A stretch of DNA of 37,498 bases from an uncultured Prevotellaceae bacterium (GTDB lineage: Bacteria; Bacteroidota; Bacteroidia; Bacteroidales; Bacteroidaceae): contig CADAKX010000055.1 of the NCBI GenBank assembly GCA_902788605.1, positions 1 to 37,498 of the forward strand. The letters are read 5' to 3'. Positions 15,594-23,509 of the stretch are shown one piece after another. Below the pieces are notes generated by a model. It saw only the letters and a program-made list of their open reading frames with translations, was not told the origin of the DNA and did not search any database. Position 1 is the first letter of the stretch, and the number at the start of each line of letters is the position of its first letter. The position numbers were made by a program, and so were the translations under genes.

Positions 15594-17954
15594 CTAGAAT
15601 TCCACGCGATAGGCGAGATTAGGGAAGGTCAGTGAGGTGAACTTATCCTCAATCTGGTGACTCTTTAGGTTGAAGGTCTGTCCTTGGAACGTTTTCATCT
15701 GCAGATATTCCAGGATGATGTGGTGCGAGGTATGCTTCTTGTTGATGGTATACTTGATAGAGAAAGCATAGCCCACGTTCATGCCTTTCTGCTTTGTATA
15801 AGGGTCAGCGGCGTCAATCTCTGGGATTGATTTGTCAGGTCGGCTGGCTACGTCGTCGAAGGTGAGTCCATCAGGGATGGGCGTATAGCGATCGCCACCC
15901 ATCAGTGTGAGTCGGCCGTTGAGGCCAAAGATGTTTTTATGACCTTTGCCCAAAAGCCATTCTTTGCCTCCCAGGATATTGGTGATATAGCCACGGTCGT
16001 GACGAGAGTGATGCCACTGACCTTGTGCGTCGCGATACTCCGACTTAAACACGGTGGCTGTGAACATACCATAGAAGCCATCCTTCAGGTAGCGCTCCAA
16101 CGTGAGGTCGATGCCATAGTTCCTGCCAACACCATCGTTGGTTAACGCGCGGTCTTGGAAGAAATTGCGATGATTCAGGATAGAGTAGGTGGTGCCTTTC
16201 TCTACAGGTACATCAAACAGCCACTGCCAGTAGGGCTCTATCTTTAGCATCGCGTTCTCGCCCAGGCGCTGGGCAAACGAAGCTGAGATATGATGCGAGC
16301 GTGTGAGTCCTAAGTCCTTGTTGGGATGCTCTCCATTCATGGTCACGAAGTATGTGTCTGTTGATTCCTTTCGGCTGTTCATCGCATAGGCCAGCGAGAT
16401 GGTGCTCGATGGTGATGCCTTGTATTGCACGCTGATGCGAGGCTCTACAAGCCATTGGTTATTGAGGTTGAACCACATCACGTTGATACCAGCAACGGTC
16501 GACAACCTACTGCTGAGCGCCACCTTATGACTGCTATAGAGGCGTGTCAGTCCTGTATTGCCTTCTGAGTCGAAGACCCGATACAGCGGACCTGCCACAA
16601 CGTGGATATAGTCGAGCCACGTGTGAAAGTCCAGGTGCTGATGCTCGAAGCCGTTCTGCATGGTGTATCGTTTCGAGAATTTGTGCTGATGCTGTGTGCT
16701 GATAATGACGTTCCATTGTGAACTGCGACCATCCATACCAGGCGTCTTTGTCATCTGTTCGTCATAGTTGTTAACGCCAAGCTTGCGATAGGCACCAGTA
16801 TATGCTACGCTGGAATGCAACGTGCCACCAGTGCGGAGACGATAGGTATGATTGACACCCACTGCACAGTTGCGCTGACGTGACCATGAGTCGTTCGTAT
16901 CCCACAGTGTCTCCCATTCACTCACGTCGGGCACTTCGTTTTCATAGTTGTCAATCAATCCTGTGAACCACAAGGCAAAGGTGCCTGCCTTTTTGGAAGG
17001 CATGTTAAGTTTAAAACTCAAGTCCTGATAGTCCAGTGTCTCTTTCTCCATATTGATGGCATGCAGTTTTTTAGCTATCTCCAGGAAACTATAGCGGTAG
17101 TTCACCAGATAAGAGGCCTTGCTGTTCTTGCTCAGCGGACCCTCTGAAGCGAAATCCACACCAAGCGTACCTACCTGTATGGCGTGCTCGTACTTCGTAT
17201 TATTACCTACGCGCATCTTCATATCAAAGGCGCCTGATAGGGCGTTGCCATATTCGGCTGGCATCGCACCCGTCAGGAAGTCGCTATTGGCCAACACCAT
17301 GCCGTTGAGCGATGTAAACACGCCGCCACCTGCCTCTGTAATCTCTGCAAAGTGATTGGGGTTAGGCACCTCGACACCCTCTACACGCCATTGCAACATC
17401 TGAGGCGAGTTGCCGTGAATAGAGATGCCGTTGGTAGCGCCACCTGTTGCAACACCAGCAAACATAGATGCTGTTCGTGCTGGATCGGCCATACCGCCAG
17501 CATAGCGGGTGGCTTCCTCGACGCTGAACATACGGGCGCCAACCTGTGCCATATCGTTGAGTGCCATTTGCTTGTTGACACGTGGCTTGATAACCACTTC
17601 GCTCAATTCAGAGACGTTCTCCTGCATGCGCAGATTCAAAACTAACTCCTTACTAGAGGATACCAACTGCTCTTTCAGCAATACAGGTTCATAGCCGATA
17701 TAGGTGGCACGCACAGAATGACGTCCTACAGGTACATTTTTAATAATAAAGTTTCCTTCGACGTCCGACACGGTACTCATCGTCATGCCATTCTCGACAG
17801 TAATCGTTACGCCTACGATAGGTTCGCCAGAAGCCACGTCGCAAACCTGTCCTTTGATGGTTTGTACGGCTTGGTTGCTTTGTGCCCTCATCGTTGAGGG
17901 CCATTGCAGCATCATTATCATCGTCATTGCTGCTCCTAAAAATAATCTTTTCAT
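15594..17954 (-). CDS. TonB-dependent receptor with N-terminal CarboxypepD_reg domain
   Basis: This protein of 786 residues has a signal peptide (MKRLFLGAAMTMIMMLQWPS, then TMRAQ). A carboxypeptidase-regulatory-like domain (about 30-110: IKGQVCDVASGEPIVGVTIT, GNFIIKNVPVGRHSVRATYI) is followed by a plug (about 130-240: FAGVATGGATNGISIHGNSP, then AMPAEYGNALSGAFDMKMRV) and a barrel ending FPNLAYRVEF. The start at 17954 was chosen over 25 extra in-frame residues upstream because a -7 box lies at 17979-17986 and a signal peptide begins here. The substrate is unknown. It stands alone and is convergent with the metal operon. Confidence 0.85.
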   Translation of the reverse strand: MKRLFLGAAMTMIMMLQWPSTMRAQSNQAVQTIKGQVCDVASGEPIVGVTITVENGMTMSTVSDVEGNFIIKNVPVGRHSVRATYIGYEPVLLKEQLVSSSKELVLNLRMQENVSELSEVVIKPRVNKQMALNDMAQVGARMFSVEEATRYAGGMADPARTASMFAGVATGGATNGISIHGNSPQMLQWRVEGVEVPNPNHFAEITEAGGGVFTSLNGMVLANSDFLTGAMPAEYGNALSGAFDMKMRVGNNTKYEHAIQVGTLGVDFASEGPLSKNSKASYLVNYRYSFLEIAKKLHAINMEKETLDYQDLSFKLNMPSKKAGTFALWFTGLIDNYENEVPDVSEWETLWDTNDSWSRQRNCAVGVNHTYRLRTGGTLHSSVAYTGAYRKLGVNNYDEQMTKTPGMDGRSSQWNVIISTQHQHKFSKRYTMQNGFEHQHLDFHTWLDYIHVVAGPLYRVFDSEGNTGLTRLYSSHKVALSSRLSTVAGINVMWFNLNNQWLVEPRISVQYKASPSSTISLAYAMNSRKESTDTYFVTMNGEHPNKDLGLTRSHHISASFAQRLGENAMLKIEPYWQWLFDVPVEKGTTYSILNHRNFFQDRALTNDGVGRNYGIDLTLERYLKDGFYGMFTATVFKSEYRDAQGQWHHSRHDRGYITNILGGKEWLLGKGHKNIFGLNGRLTLMGGDRYTPIPDGLTFDDVASRPDKSIPEIDAADPYTKQKGMNVGYAFSIKYTINKKHTSHHIILEYLQMKTFQGQTFNLKSHQIEDKFTSLTFPNLAYRVEF

Positions 17955-17978
17955 CTTGCATTCAAATTTTTGACGATG

Positions 17979-17986
17979 CAAAGATA
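17979..17986 (-). promoter_or_regulatory. Promoter -7 box of the 15594-17954 receptor gene
   Basis: TATCTTTG followed by CATC on the reverse strand lies 24 nt before the ATG. Confidence 0.65.
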
Positions 17987-18075
17987 AACAAAGATGCAGA
18001 ACACCCCAAATATTTGGGATATTCTGCATCGATTTGTGATGAATGGTATGAATAACTTAACTCTTTTTGTTGAAT

Positions 18076-18952
18076 TTACAGGGGATAGTCTTCAAAAGCA
18101 TAGAGTACTGTAGAGAGGTAGCGCTCACCAGTATCGGGCAGCAGCACAACAATCTTCTTGCCTTTGTTCTCAGGACGCTTGGCCACCTCTGTAGCAGCAT
18201 AGAGGGCAGCACCTGCAGAGATTCCCACCAGCAGTCCTTCCTGCTGGGCAATCTCACGACCAGTGCGGATAGCGTCGTCGTTCTCAACATCAAAGACCTC
18301 GTCAATCACATTGGCATCATAAGTCTTGGGAATAAAGCCTGCGCCGATACCCTGAATCTTGTGAGGACCGCTCTGACCACCGTTCAGCACAGGGCTTGAC
18401 TTAGGCTCTACGGCGATAATCTTCACGTTGGGATTCTGCTCTTTCAGATACTTTCCTGTACCACTGATAGTACCGCCAGTACCCACGCCGCCAATGAAGA
18501 TATCCACCTGTCCATCAGTATCGCGCCAGATTTCAGGACCTGTGGTGGCATAGTGCTTGGCAGGGTTGGCACCATTCTCAAACTGCTGCAGGATGACTGA
18601 TCCAGGGATGGAATCACGAAGTTCCTCGGCAGCGCGGATGGCACCAGGCATGCCGTCCTTTCCAGAGGTGAGACGTACCTCAGCACCATAGGCCTTAACG
18701 AGGTTACGACGCTCCACGCTCATGGTCTCGGGCATGGTAAGGATAAGGTGGTAGCCCTTGACGGCTGATACCAGTGCCAGTCCTACGCCCGTATTTCCGC
18801 TGGTGGGTTCGATGATGGCTGCCGCCAGGATTAAAGAACTCTACTTTGGCAATAACAGGAGTCTCGAGACCCTTTGCCTTTGAGAATTTGTTGAGCTCCA
18901 GAAGTGGGGTGTTGCCGACGAGCTCAGTCAGCTGCTTTGCAATTTTACTCAT
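18076..18952 (-). pseudogene. cysK: cysK (O-acetylserine sulfhydrylase), broken by an internal deletion
   Basis: The N-terminus (SKIAKQLTELVGNTPLLELN, then [13 protein letters not shown]) and the rest from [20 protein letters not shown] to the end are clear cysteine synthase A. At about 18816-18826 the sequence jumps from NPGGS straight to IIEPTSGN in another frame. The intact family has about 23 residues here, including SVKDR, whose Lys forms the PLP Schiff base. Roughly 71 nt are missing, so the frame is broken and the catalytic Lys is lost. Downstream parts, such as the PLP phosphate loop [11 protein letters not shown], are intact and free of stops, so the loss is recent or an assembly artefact. 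The intact enzyme makes cysteine from O-acetylserine and sulfide. It is driven by conserved promoter module A (19034-19104). Confidence 0.85.
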
Positions 18953-19033
18953 AACCTTATCCTTTTTAAATTTAAATATGTTCGTTATTACTTCATTTCG
19001 AAATGTCGTTATTACGACTTATTGTTCGACGGT

Positions 19034-19104
19034 GCAAAGTTACGGCGTTTTTTGCAACCCCACAATACCTTTAGCGTGTTATTTCCATACCATGTTTATG
19101 GTAT
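19034..19104 (-). promoter_or_regulatory. Conserved promoter/operator module A (cysK)
   Basis: On the reverse strand there is a palindrome ATACCAT-N4-ATGGTAT (19087-19104), a -33 element in ATTGTGGGG (19059-19066) and a -7 box TAACTTTG (from 19042). Spacings match modules B, C and D at 23377, 25251 and 29301. The palindrome is centred roughly 62-65 nt upstream of the expected start, an activator-type position. Confidence 0.75.
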
Positions 19105-19137
19105 TTCGCTGTTTTTGAGGCATTTTCTCACGAATTT

Positions 19138-20337
19138 CTATTCATTTTGACCTGAAATATCGTGGTCAACGGCGGCCGCTACGCACGAATCCGACCACAC
19201 ATTCTCGGCAGTCTCCACCATATCGATAATGGTATAGATTGGAAGGATGATGCCTAATACAGCTACGGGTGCTCCGATGCCAGACATCAGCGAGAGTGTG
19301 AGGAAATAACAGCCCATTGGCACTCCTGCATTTCCCACAGCCGATATGACTGAGATGAGCGTCCACAGCGCAATGGTGTCTAAGGTGATGGTTTCACCAC
19401 CTTGTTGCATGACAAAGAGTGAGGTGACAAGGATGAAGGCCGCACAGCCATTCATGTTGATGGTGGTGCAGATGGGTAAAACGAAACGGGCGATATATTT
19501 CTTGATACCCAGTCGGTTCTCTGCCGTATCCATCGTCACGGGCAGCGTAGCTGCACTACTCTTTGTAAAAAGGGCCATCAGCACGGCTGGCATCATTTTG
19601 CTTAAGATGCGCACAGGATTTAGACCTCTGATTAATAAGAACAATGGCAGCACCACAAAGAACTGAATGACATTGCCACCCAGCACCACCAGTACGTATT
19701 TGCCTATTGAGTCGGCTACCACACCTGCATTCACTTGTGCTGACAACTGTGCCGAGAAAGCTACGATGCCTAACGGCAGAGTCCAGATAAGCCAGCGGAT
19801 TAATAAGAAAAGCAGATCTTGGAGGCCCAGCAAGCCTTTTGTTATCACCACCTTGTTGTCTGACTCTGGCAATTTCGACAGTCCGATGCCGATAGCAAAG
19901 GCCAGCAACAGCAGTGAGAGCACATTGCCCTCAAGGAAGGGCTTTATGATATTATTAGGAATGATGCTGATAAGGTGGTCAACATACGATGTCTGAGAAT
20001 TGATAGCAGAAGCCTGCGAGGCATCGTTGATAGTCTCTAAAGGCAGATTGCCTGGAGCAATGATGACATACAAAACAGCACCTACAGCTGCAGCAGCAAA
20101 GGTGGTGAGCAATGTATAACTCAGCGTACGACCAAAAATCTTGCCTGATCCCTTTGAGCCGAAGGTGGCGAAAGTGGTGATGACTGCCAGTACGATGGTG
20201 GGTACTGCCAGCAGTTGGAACAGACGGGTATATATGGTGGCCACGAAGTTCATCGCCTCATCGAGCCAGGCGATGCCCAAAAGTCCTAATATAGCACCCA
20301 CAACGAGTGCTCCAATCCAGATTAATGTCTTTTTCAT
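19138..20337 (-). CDS. Dicarboxylate/amino acid:cation symporter (DAACS family), possibly cystine
   Basis: This 399-residue inner-membrane protein has eight or more helices. The DAACS core motifs are visible: the Ser-rich re-entrant loop FTKSSAATLPVTM in place of the AFSTSSS-type loop, PICTTINMNGCAAFILVTSL (the NMDGT-like substrate and Na site), and SVISAVGNAGVPMG before the last helices. Relatives import glutamate, aspartate, C4-dicarboxylates, serine or cystine (TcyP). Its operon is controlled by the same promoter module as cysK, so cystine or another sulfur amino acid is the most attractive substrate, but that is inference. The upstream receptor gene ends 44 nt away, with a palindromic repeat (20351-20382) between them. 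Confidence 0.85.
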   Translation of the reverse strand: MKKTLIWIGALVVGAILGLLGIAWLDEAMNFVATIYTRLFQLLAVPTIVLAVITTFATFGSKGSGKIFGRTLSYTLLTTFAAAAVGAVLYVIIAPGNLPLETINDASQASAINSQTSYVDHLISIIPNNIIKPFLEGNVLSLLLLAFAIGIGLSKLPESDNKVVITKGLLGLQDLLFLLIRWLIWTLPLGIVAFSAQLSAQVNAGVVADSIGKYVLVVLGGNVIQFFVVLPLFLLIRGLNPVRILSKMMPAVLMALFTKSSAATLPVTMDTAENRLGIKKYIARFVLPICTTINMNGCAAFILVTSLFVMQQGGETITLDTIALWTLISVISAVGNAGVPMGCYFLTLSLMSGIGAPVAVLGIILPIYTIIDMVETAENVWSDSCVAAAVDHDISGQNE

Positions 20338-20350
20338 TTTCTTTTGTAAT

Positions 20351-20382
20351 TACTCCCCTCCATATAGGGAGGGGTAGGTCTT
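20351..20382. repeat. GC-rich palindromic half-element (family 1, copy 4)
   Basis: A right-arm copy reads TACTCCCCTCCATATAGGGA then GGGGTAGGTCT, in the gap between the symporter start and the upstream receptor stop. It can form a CCCCTCC/GGGAGGGG hairpin within the operon mRNA. Confidence 0.75.
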
Positions 20383-22351
20383 ATAATTCAAACGAAAGAT
20401 TCAAATAAATATTGCGTCCCTTCTGAGGAATATGACACCAATCAGCATAGGTGGCATAGTACTTGTCGAAAAGGTTCTCGACGCCAGTACGAATTGTGAA
20501 TTGTGAATTATGAATTGTGAATTGATAATTGGCCGAGAGATTCACGATGGTCCATACTGTCGTTTCTGTCTCTCCGTACTTCTTTCCATACTTTGCTTGT
20601 CGTGCATGCCCTTTTACCTCTGCCTGTACGCTCAGTGGGCCAGTAGCATAGCTTAGGCGCGACTGATAAGTGAACGGAGCGATGAGTGGCAGACGGTCGC
20701 CATCATCATCATGGCCTATGCTGTAGGTACCTTTTGCACTCCAGCGTAGTCCATTGACAGGTTTCCATTCCGCTGTGATCGAGGCATTGGCGATAGTGGC
20801 GTGGTCGATGTTTCCATATACCTTCACGCCCTCGGCACCAACGGTCATCGCACTCAGGCGGTTTTCAAACTGGCCGATGATATAGTTCGAGAAAAAGAAG
20901 GCATTGGCGTCAATTCCTATGGATAATTGAGAATCGAAAATGGATAATTGATAGCTGCTGTTCACCTCTATTGCACTCTCGTTCTTCAGTCGTGGGTTGC
21001 CGATATAGTCGTACTGATCGAACGTGTTGTTCAGATAGTAACCATAAGCCTCCGTCACTGTAGGTGCTCTGCTTCCCCAACCGGCACCAATTGAGAATTG
21101 AGAGTTGAGAATGGATAATTGATAATCGGCAGCGATGCGACCTGTTGTCTGGTGATACTGTTGCTTCATACCAGGAAAGAAGACGCTCAAGGCCTTGTAT
21201 CCCTCCTCGTTGTTCAGCCGTTGGTGCTGCCATGAGAGTTTACCTGAGAGACGCAGCGACGAAGCTTCAGTGATACGGATGTCATCGGTCAGGGCAGCAC
21301 CGATGTTCAGCGTCCCCACGTCGGGCCATGTGACCATATACATTGGTGCAGCGCCGCCTGGGTACATTGTCATGTCGGCAAACAGACGGTTATAGTATCC
21401 ATCGAGGTTCAGTTGTGCTTGATGTTGGCCGAAGTTTCCTGTCAGCAGTGAGTAGGCACCTGCTGTCCAGCTCTCGCCAGGCATATCCATGTGGATCTCA
21501 ACATCGGGGCGAGTCGTGTCGTCCATCACGTGGGTGATATGGTTGTAGTAACCTTTGGCTTCCCACGACTCCAACTTAGAATTCTCAAACAGATGTTTGT
21601 AAGCCAGTGAGGTGATGAAGGCCTCGGCCTTCGCCACGTCCATGTTCAGCGCAGGATAACCCACGTCGGATGCACGGTCGTAGATGAAAGTTGCCTCAGC
21701 AACATCGCCCTTGGCCAGGTGGAAGCCGCTGTTTACAAAGGCATTTACTTTCTGAAATTTAGAGAATTCCACTTTTTTGCTGCCACCTGCCTTGTAGTTG
21801 TCGGCATGGCGATAGAAAGCACCCCCATTCACATAGAAACGTTGTGAAGAATAGGCAGCATCGGCACCATAGACCTGCACGTGTCCGTTTGTCTCATACC
21901 CCACCTGATTCGCCAGATGAAAAGCATTGCTATTAAAACCTGCTTTGCGCAGTTTCAGATCCAGCGCGCCACCAATGTTGCCTGTGGCTTGTGGGTTGCC
22001 GTTCAGTCCACTATTCAGACTGATGCTTTGCAGGTTGCCGCTCTCCACATAACTGGTCACAGGGTCCATCTTGTCTGTGCAGGCATAGAAAATCTTCATG
22101 CCATCGATAGTTGTCGATAGACGTTCCGTCTGCATGTTGTTCACCATCGGTTCCCATGCGTAAGAGCCGCGTCGCACCAGTTCGACATGCGACAGCTCCT
22201 GCAGGTGCTCGTCTATCGTGGCCACCTGCCCTTTAGCCGATCGCTTGCCGCTCTGTCCGCGTGATACGACTACCACCTCGTCCAGATTCTGCGACGAGGT
22301 GGTGATGGTGTCAGTTTGAAGTGGTATAATTAACAAAAGTAGTCCAATCAT
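20381..22351 (-). CDS. OprC/NosA-like TonB-dependent receptor, probable copper uptake
   Basis: The 656-residue receptor has a signal peptide, a TonB-box-like stretch (LDEVVVVSRGQSG) and a plug (about 45-150). The plug segment STTIDGMKIFYACTDKMDPV, continuing TSYVES, closely resembles the OprC/NosA family, where CxxxM (here Cys-Thr-Asp-Lys-Met) before the DPxTxY motif forms the copper site. The barrel ends RNIYLNLSFEL. Three in-frame repeat inserts of the xSIxxSQxxI type occur at barrel strands (DNA copies at 20490, 20910 and 21087). Upstream is a YtkA/FixH-like lipoprotein (37 nt gap); downstream is a DAACS symporter. All are under promoter module B. Copper specificity is inferred from the motif. 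Confidence 0.82.
   Translation of the reverse strand: MIGLLLLIIPLQTDTITTSSQNLDEVVVVSRGQSGKRSAKGQVATIDEHLQELSHVELVRRGSYAWEPMVNNMQTERLSTTIDGMKIFYACTDKMDPVTSYVESGNLQSISLNSGLNGNPQATGNIGGALDLKLRKAGFNSNAFHLANQVGYETNGHVQVYGADAAYSSQRFYVNGGAFYRHADNYKAGGSKKVEFSKFQKVNAFVNSGFHLAKGDVAEATFIYDRASDVGYPALNMDVAKAEAFITSLAYKHLFENSKLESWEAKGYYNHITHVMDDTTRPDVEIHMDMPGESWTAGAYSLLTGNFGQHQAQLNLDGYYNRLFADMTMYPGGAAPMYMVTWPDVGTLNIGAALTDDIRITEASSLRLSGKLSWQHQRLNNEEGYKALSVFFPGMKQQYHQTTGRIAADYQLSILNSQFSIGAGWGSRAPTVTEAYGYYLNNTFDQYDYIGNPRLKNESAIEVNSSYQLSIFDSQLSIGIDANAFFFSNYIIGQFENRLSAMTVGAEGVKVYGNIDHATIANASITAEWKPVNGLRWSAKGTYSIGHDDDGDRLPLIAPFTYQSRLSYATGPLSVQAEVKGHARQAKYGKKYGETETTVWTIVNLSANYQFTIHNSQFTIRTGVENLFDKYYATYADWCHIPQKGRNIYLNLSFEL
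20490..20532. repeat. AT-rich in-frame repeat (family 2, copy 1)
   Basis: Tandem GAATTGTGAATTGTGAATTA-type units, read on the reverse strand as QFTIHNSQFTI inside the OprC-like receptor barrel, just before RTGVENLFD. Confidence 0.75.
20910..20953. repeat. AT-rich in-frame repeat (family 2, copy 2)
   Basis: Units of the GGATAATTGAGAATCGAAAA type, translated as YQLSIFDSQLSIG in the same receptor. The encoded peptide parallels copies 1 and 3. Confidence 0.7.
21087..21127. repeat. AT-rich in-frame repeat (family 2, copy 3)
   Basis: Units of the ATTGAGAATTGAGAGTTGAG type, translated as YQLSILNSQFSIGAG in the same receptor. Confidence 0.7.
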
Positions 22352-22388
22352 ATATTCATTGTGGAAGCTTTTCCTTTACACTCTTTAC

Positions 22389-23327
22389 TTAAATTGTTAC
22401 GTCCCAATAGAGTGAGCTGAGTTCCTCGCCGCCAGCCACTATATTACCTTCGGCATCTTTCACCGTGAGGTGAATACGCCATAGTCCTGTCATTGTCAGG
22501 TTGATCGTGCCTTTATAGCTGCCGTCAGCCTGCTTCACCAGTGGCGTGTTGTTTGGTGATGTGTGATTACCCATGTCAGGCATGCGAGGGTCGATATCAA
22601 TGGTGAAAGTCTCTGATGCAATTTGATATGGGTTGGTAGCCTTTTCACTCTTTTTCGACACGTAGGCCACGATATCGTTCGTTCCCGTTTGATAGTCGAG
22701 GGGATTCACCAATGACAGGTAGTACGTTGCATCGTCAACCTTAAATGACTTCAGCCAAGTCTGTCCGTCGGGTAATGCGTTGACCACGATGTCTTTCTTT
22801 TCAATGTCGCCTTTGCCACCCAGTACCAGTGCGTTGTACGACAGCGTCCACGAACCTGCGTCACTGGTGTTCATTACAAACGACACCCAGGTGCGTTTCA
22901 CGGCTAGATAGTTATCATTAAAGCTTGCAGCATCGGGACCCACAGGTGTGCTGTGATACATATCCATTTTCACCATGTGCATCAGCGGAGTCAGGCCGCT
23001 TATCTCGAAGTTCTTGATGTAGTTGCCCGTTGCCTTTTTCGTGGCCACAAAGAATATCTCGTTATAACCATTGTGGAAGCCGCCTGTTTGGGTATAGGCA
23101 AACACGTTGTATTTACCGTCAATCTCTGTTGACAGTTCTGGCACGATCTTTACTGTTTGCAGAAACTTATATACCTGCAGAGCTTCCTCGGCCGAGCAGC
23201 AGTCGATATCATCGGTTATGGTGATACCAGGAATCTCAATACCTGCCTGCACTCCGTCGTCGTTGCTGTTGCAGGCTGTCAGTGCTGCAACGACCAGAAT
23301 CAAAAACAATCCTTTTACTTTCTTCAT
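22389..23327 (-). CDS. Lipoprotein with C-terminal YtkA/FixH-like domain
   Basis: A protein of 312 residues starts MKKVKGLFLILVVAALTACN with a clear lipobox (LTAC). A CC pair follows shortly (DDIDCCSAEEAL). The C-terminal domain contains DPRMPDMGNHTSPNNTPLV, then GSYKGTINLTMTGLWRIHLT, the pattern of YtkA/FixH-type beta domains, in which MPxMxxH is typical and associated with copper or redox partners. A frame extends 49 codons further upstream, but the ATG at 23327 is supported by the signal peptide, the AAGG-type leader and the -7 box at 23377-23385. It is first in the operon with the OprC-like receptor and symporter. It may present copper or another ligand to the receptor. Confidence 0.75.
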   Translation of the reverse strand: MKKVKGLFLILVVAALTACNSNDDGVQAGIEIPGITITDDIDCCSAEEALQVYKFLQTVKIVPELSTEIDGKYNVFAYTQTGGFHNGYNEIFFVATKKATGNYIKNFEISGLTPLMHMVKMDMYHSTPVGPDAASFNDNYLAVKRTWVSFVMNTSDAGSWTLSYNALVLGGKGDIEKKDIVVNALPDGQTWLKSFKVDDATYYLSLVNPLDYQTGTNDIVAYVSKKSEKATNPYQIASETFTIDIDPRMPDMGNHTSPNNTPLVKQADGSYKGTINLTMTGLWRIHLTVKDAEGNIVAGGEELSSLYWDVTI

Positions 23328-23376
23328 AATCCTTACCTTTTTAAAAATTATACAATTACTATGTCCTTCCGACGAT

Positions 23377-23447
23377 GCAAAGGTATGGCGATTTTTGCAC
23401 TCCCACAATCCCATGTCTGCGGCATTCGCATACCATGAATGGGGTAT
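23377..23447 (-). promoter_or_regulatory. Conserved promoter/operator module B
   Basis: Reverse strand: palindrome ATACC-N8-GGTAT (23430-23447), -33 element in ATTGTGGGA (23402-23409) and -7 box TACCTTTG (from 23385). The palindrome starts 45 nt from the -7 box, as in modules A and D. It drives the lipoprotein/receptor/symporter operon. Confidence 0.78.
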
Positions 23448-23454
23448 TTGAAAC

Positions 23455-23486
23455 AAAAAAGAGGACTGATACAATTGTCAGCCCTC
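23455..23486 (-). terminator. Intrinsic terminator after the SusD gene
   Basis: On the reverse strand, GAGGGCTGA (from 23486) pairs with TCAGTCCTC (to 23461) around an 8-nt loop, with one mismatch, followed by TTTTTT (23460-23455). It lies 24 nt after the SusD stop and directly before module B, separating the two units. Confidence 0.8.
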
Positions 23487-23509
23487 TGTAAATTAGTGTA
23501 AGTATTGCT

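Noticed and set aside
23328-23474. 49-codon N-terminal extension of the YtkA/FixH-like lipoprotein
   Set aside because: It would cover the promoter module and place the signal peptide internally; the lipoprotein signal begins at 23327.
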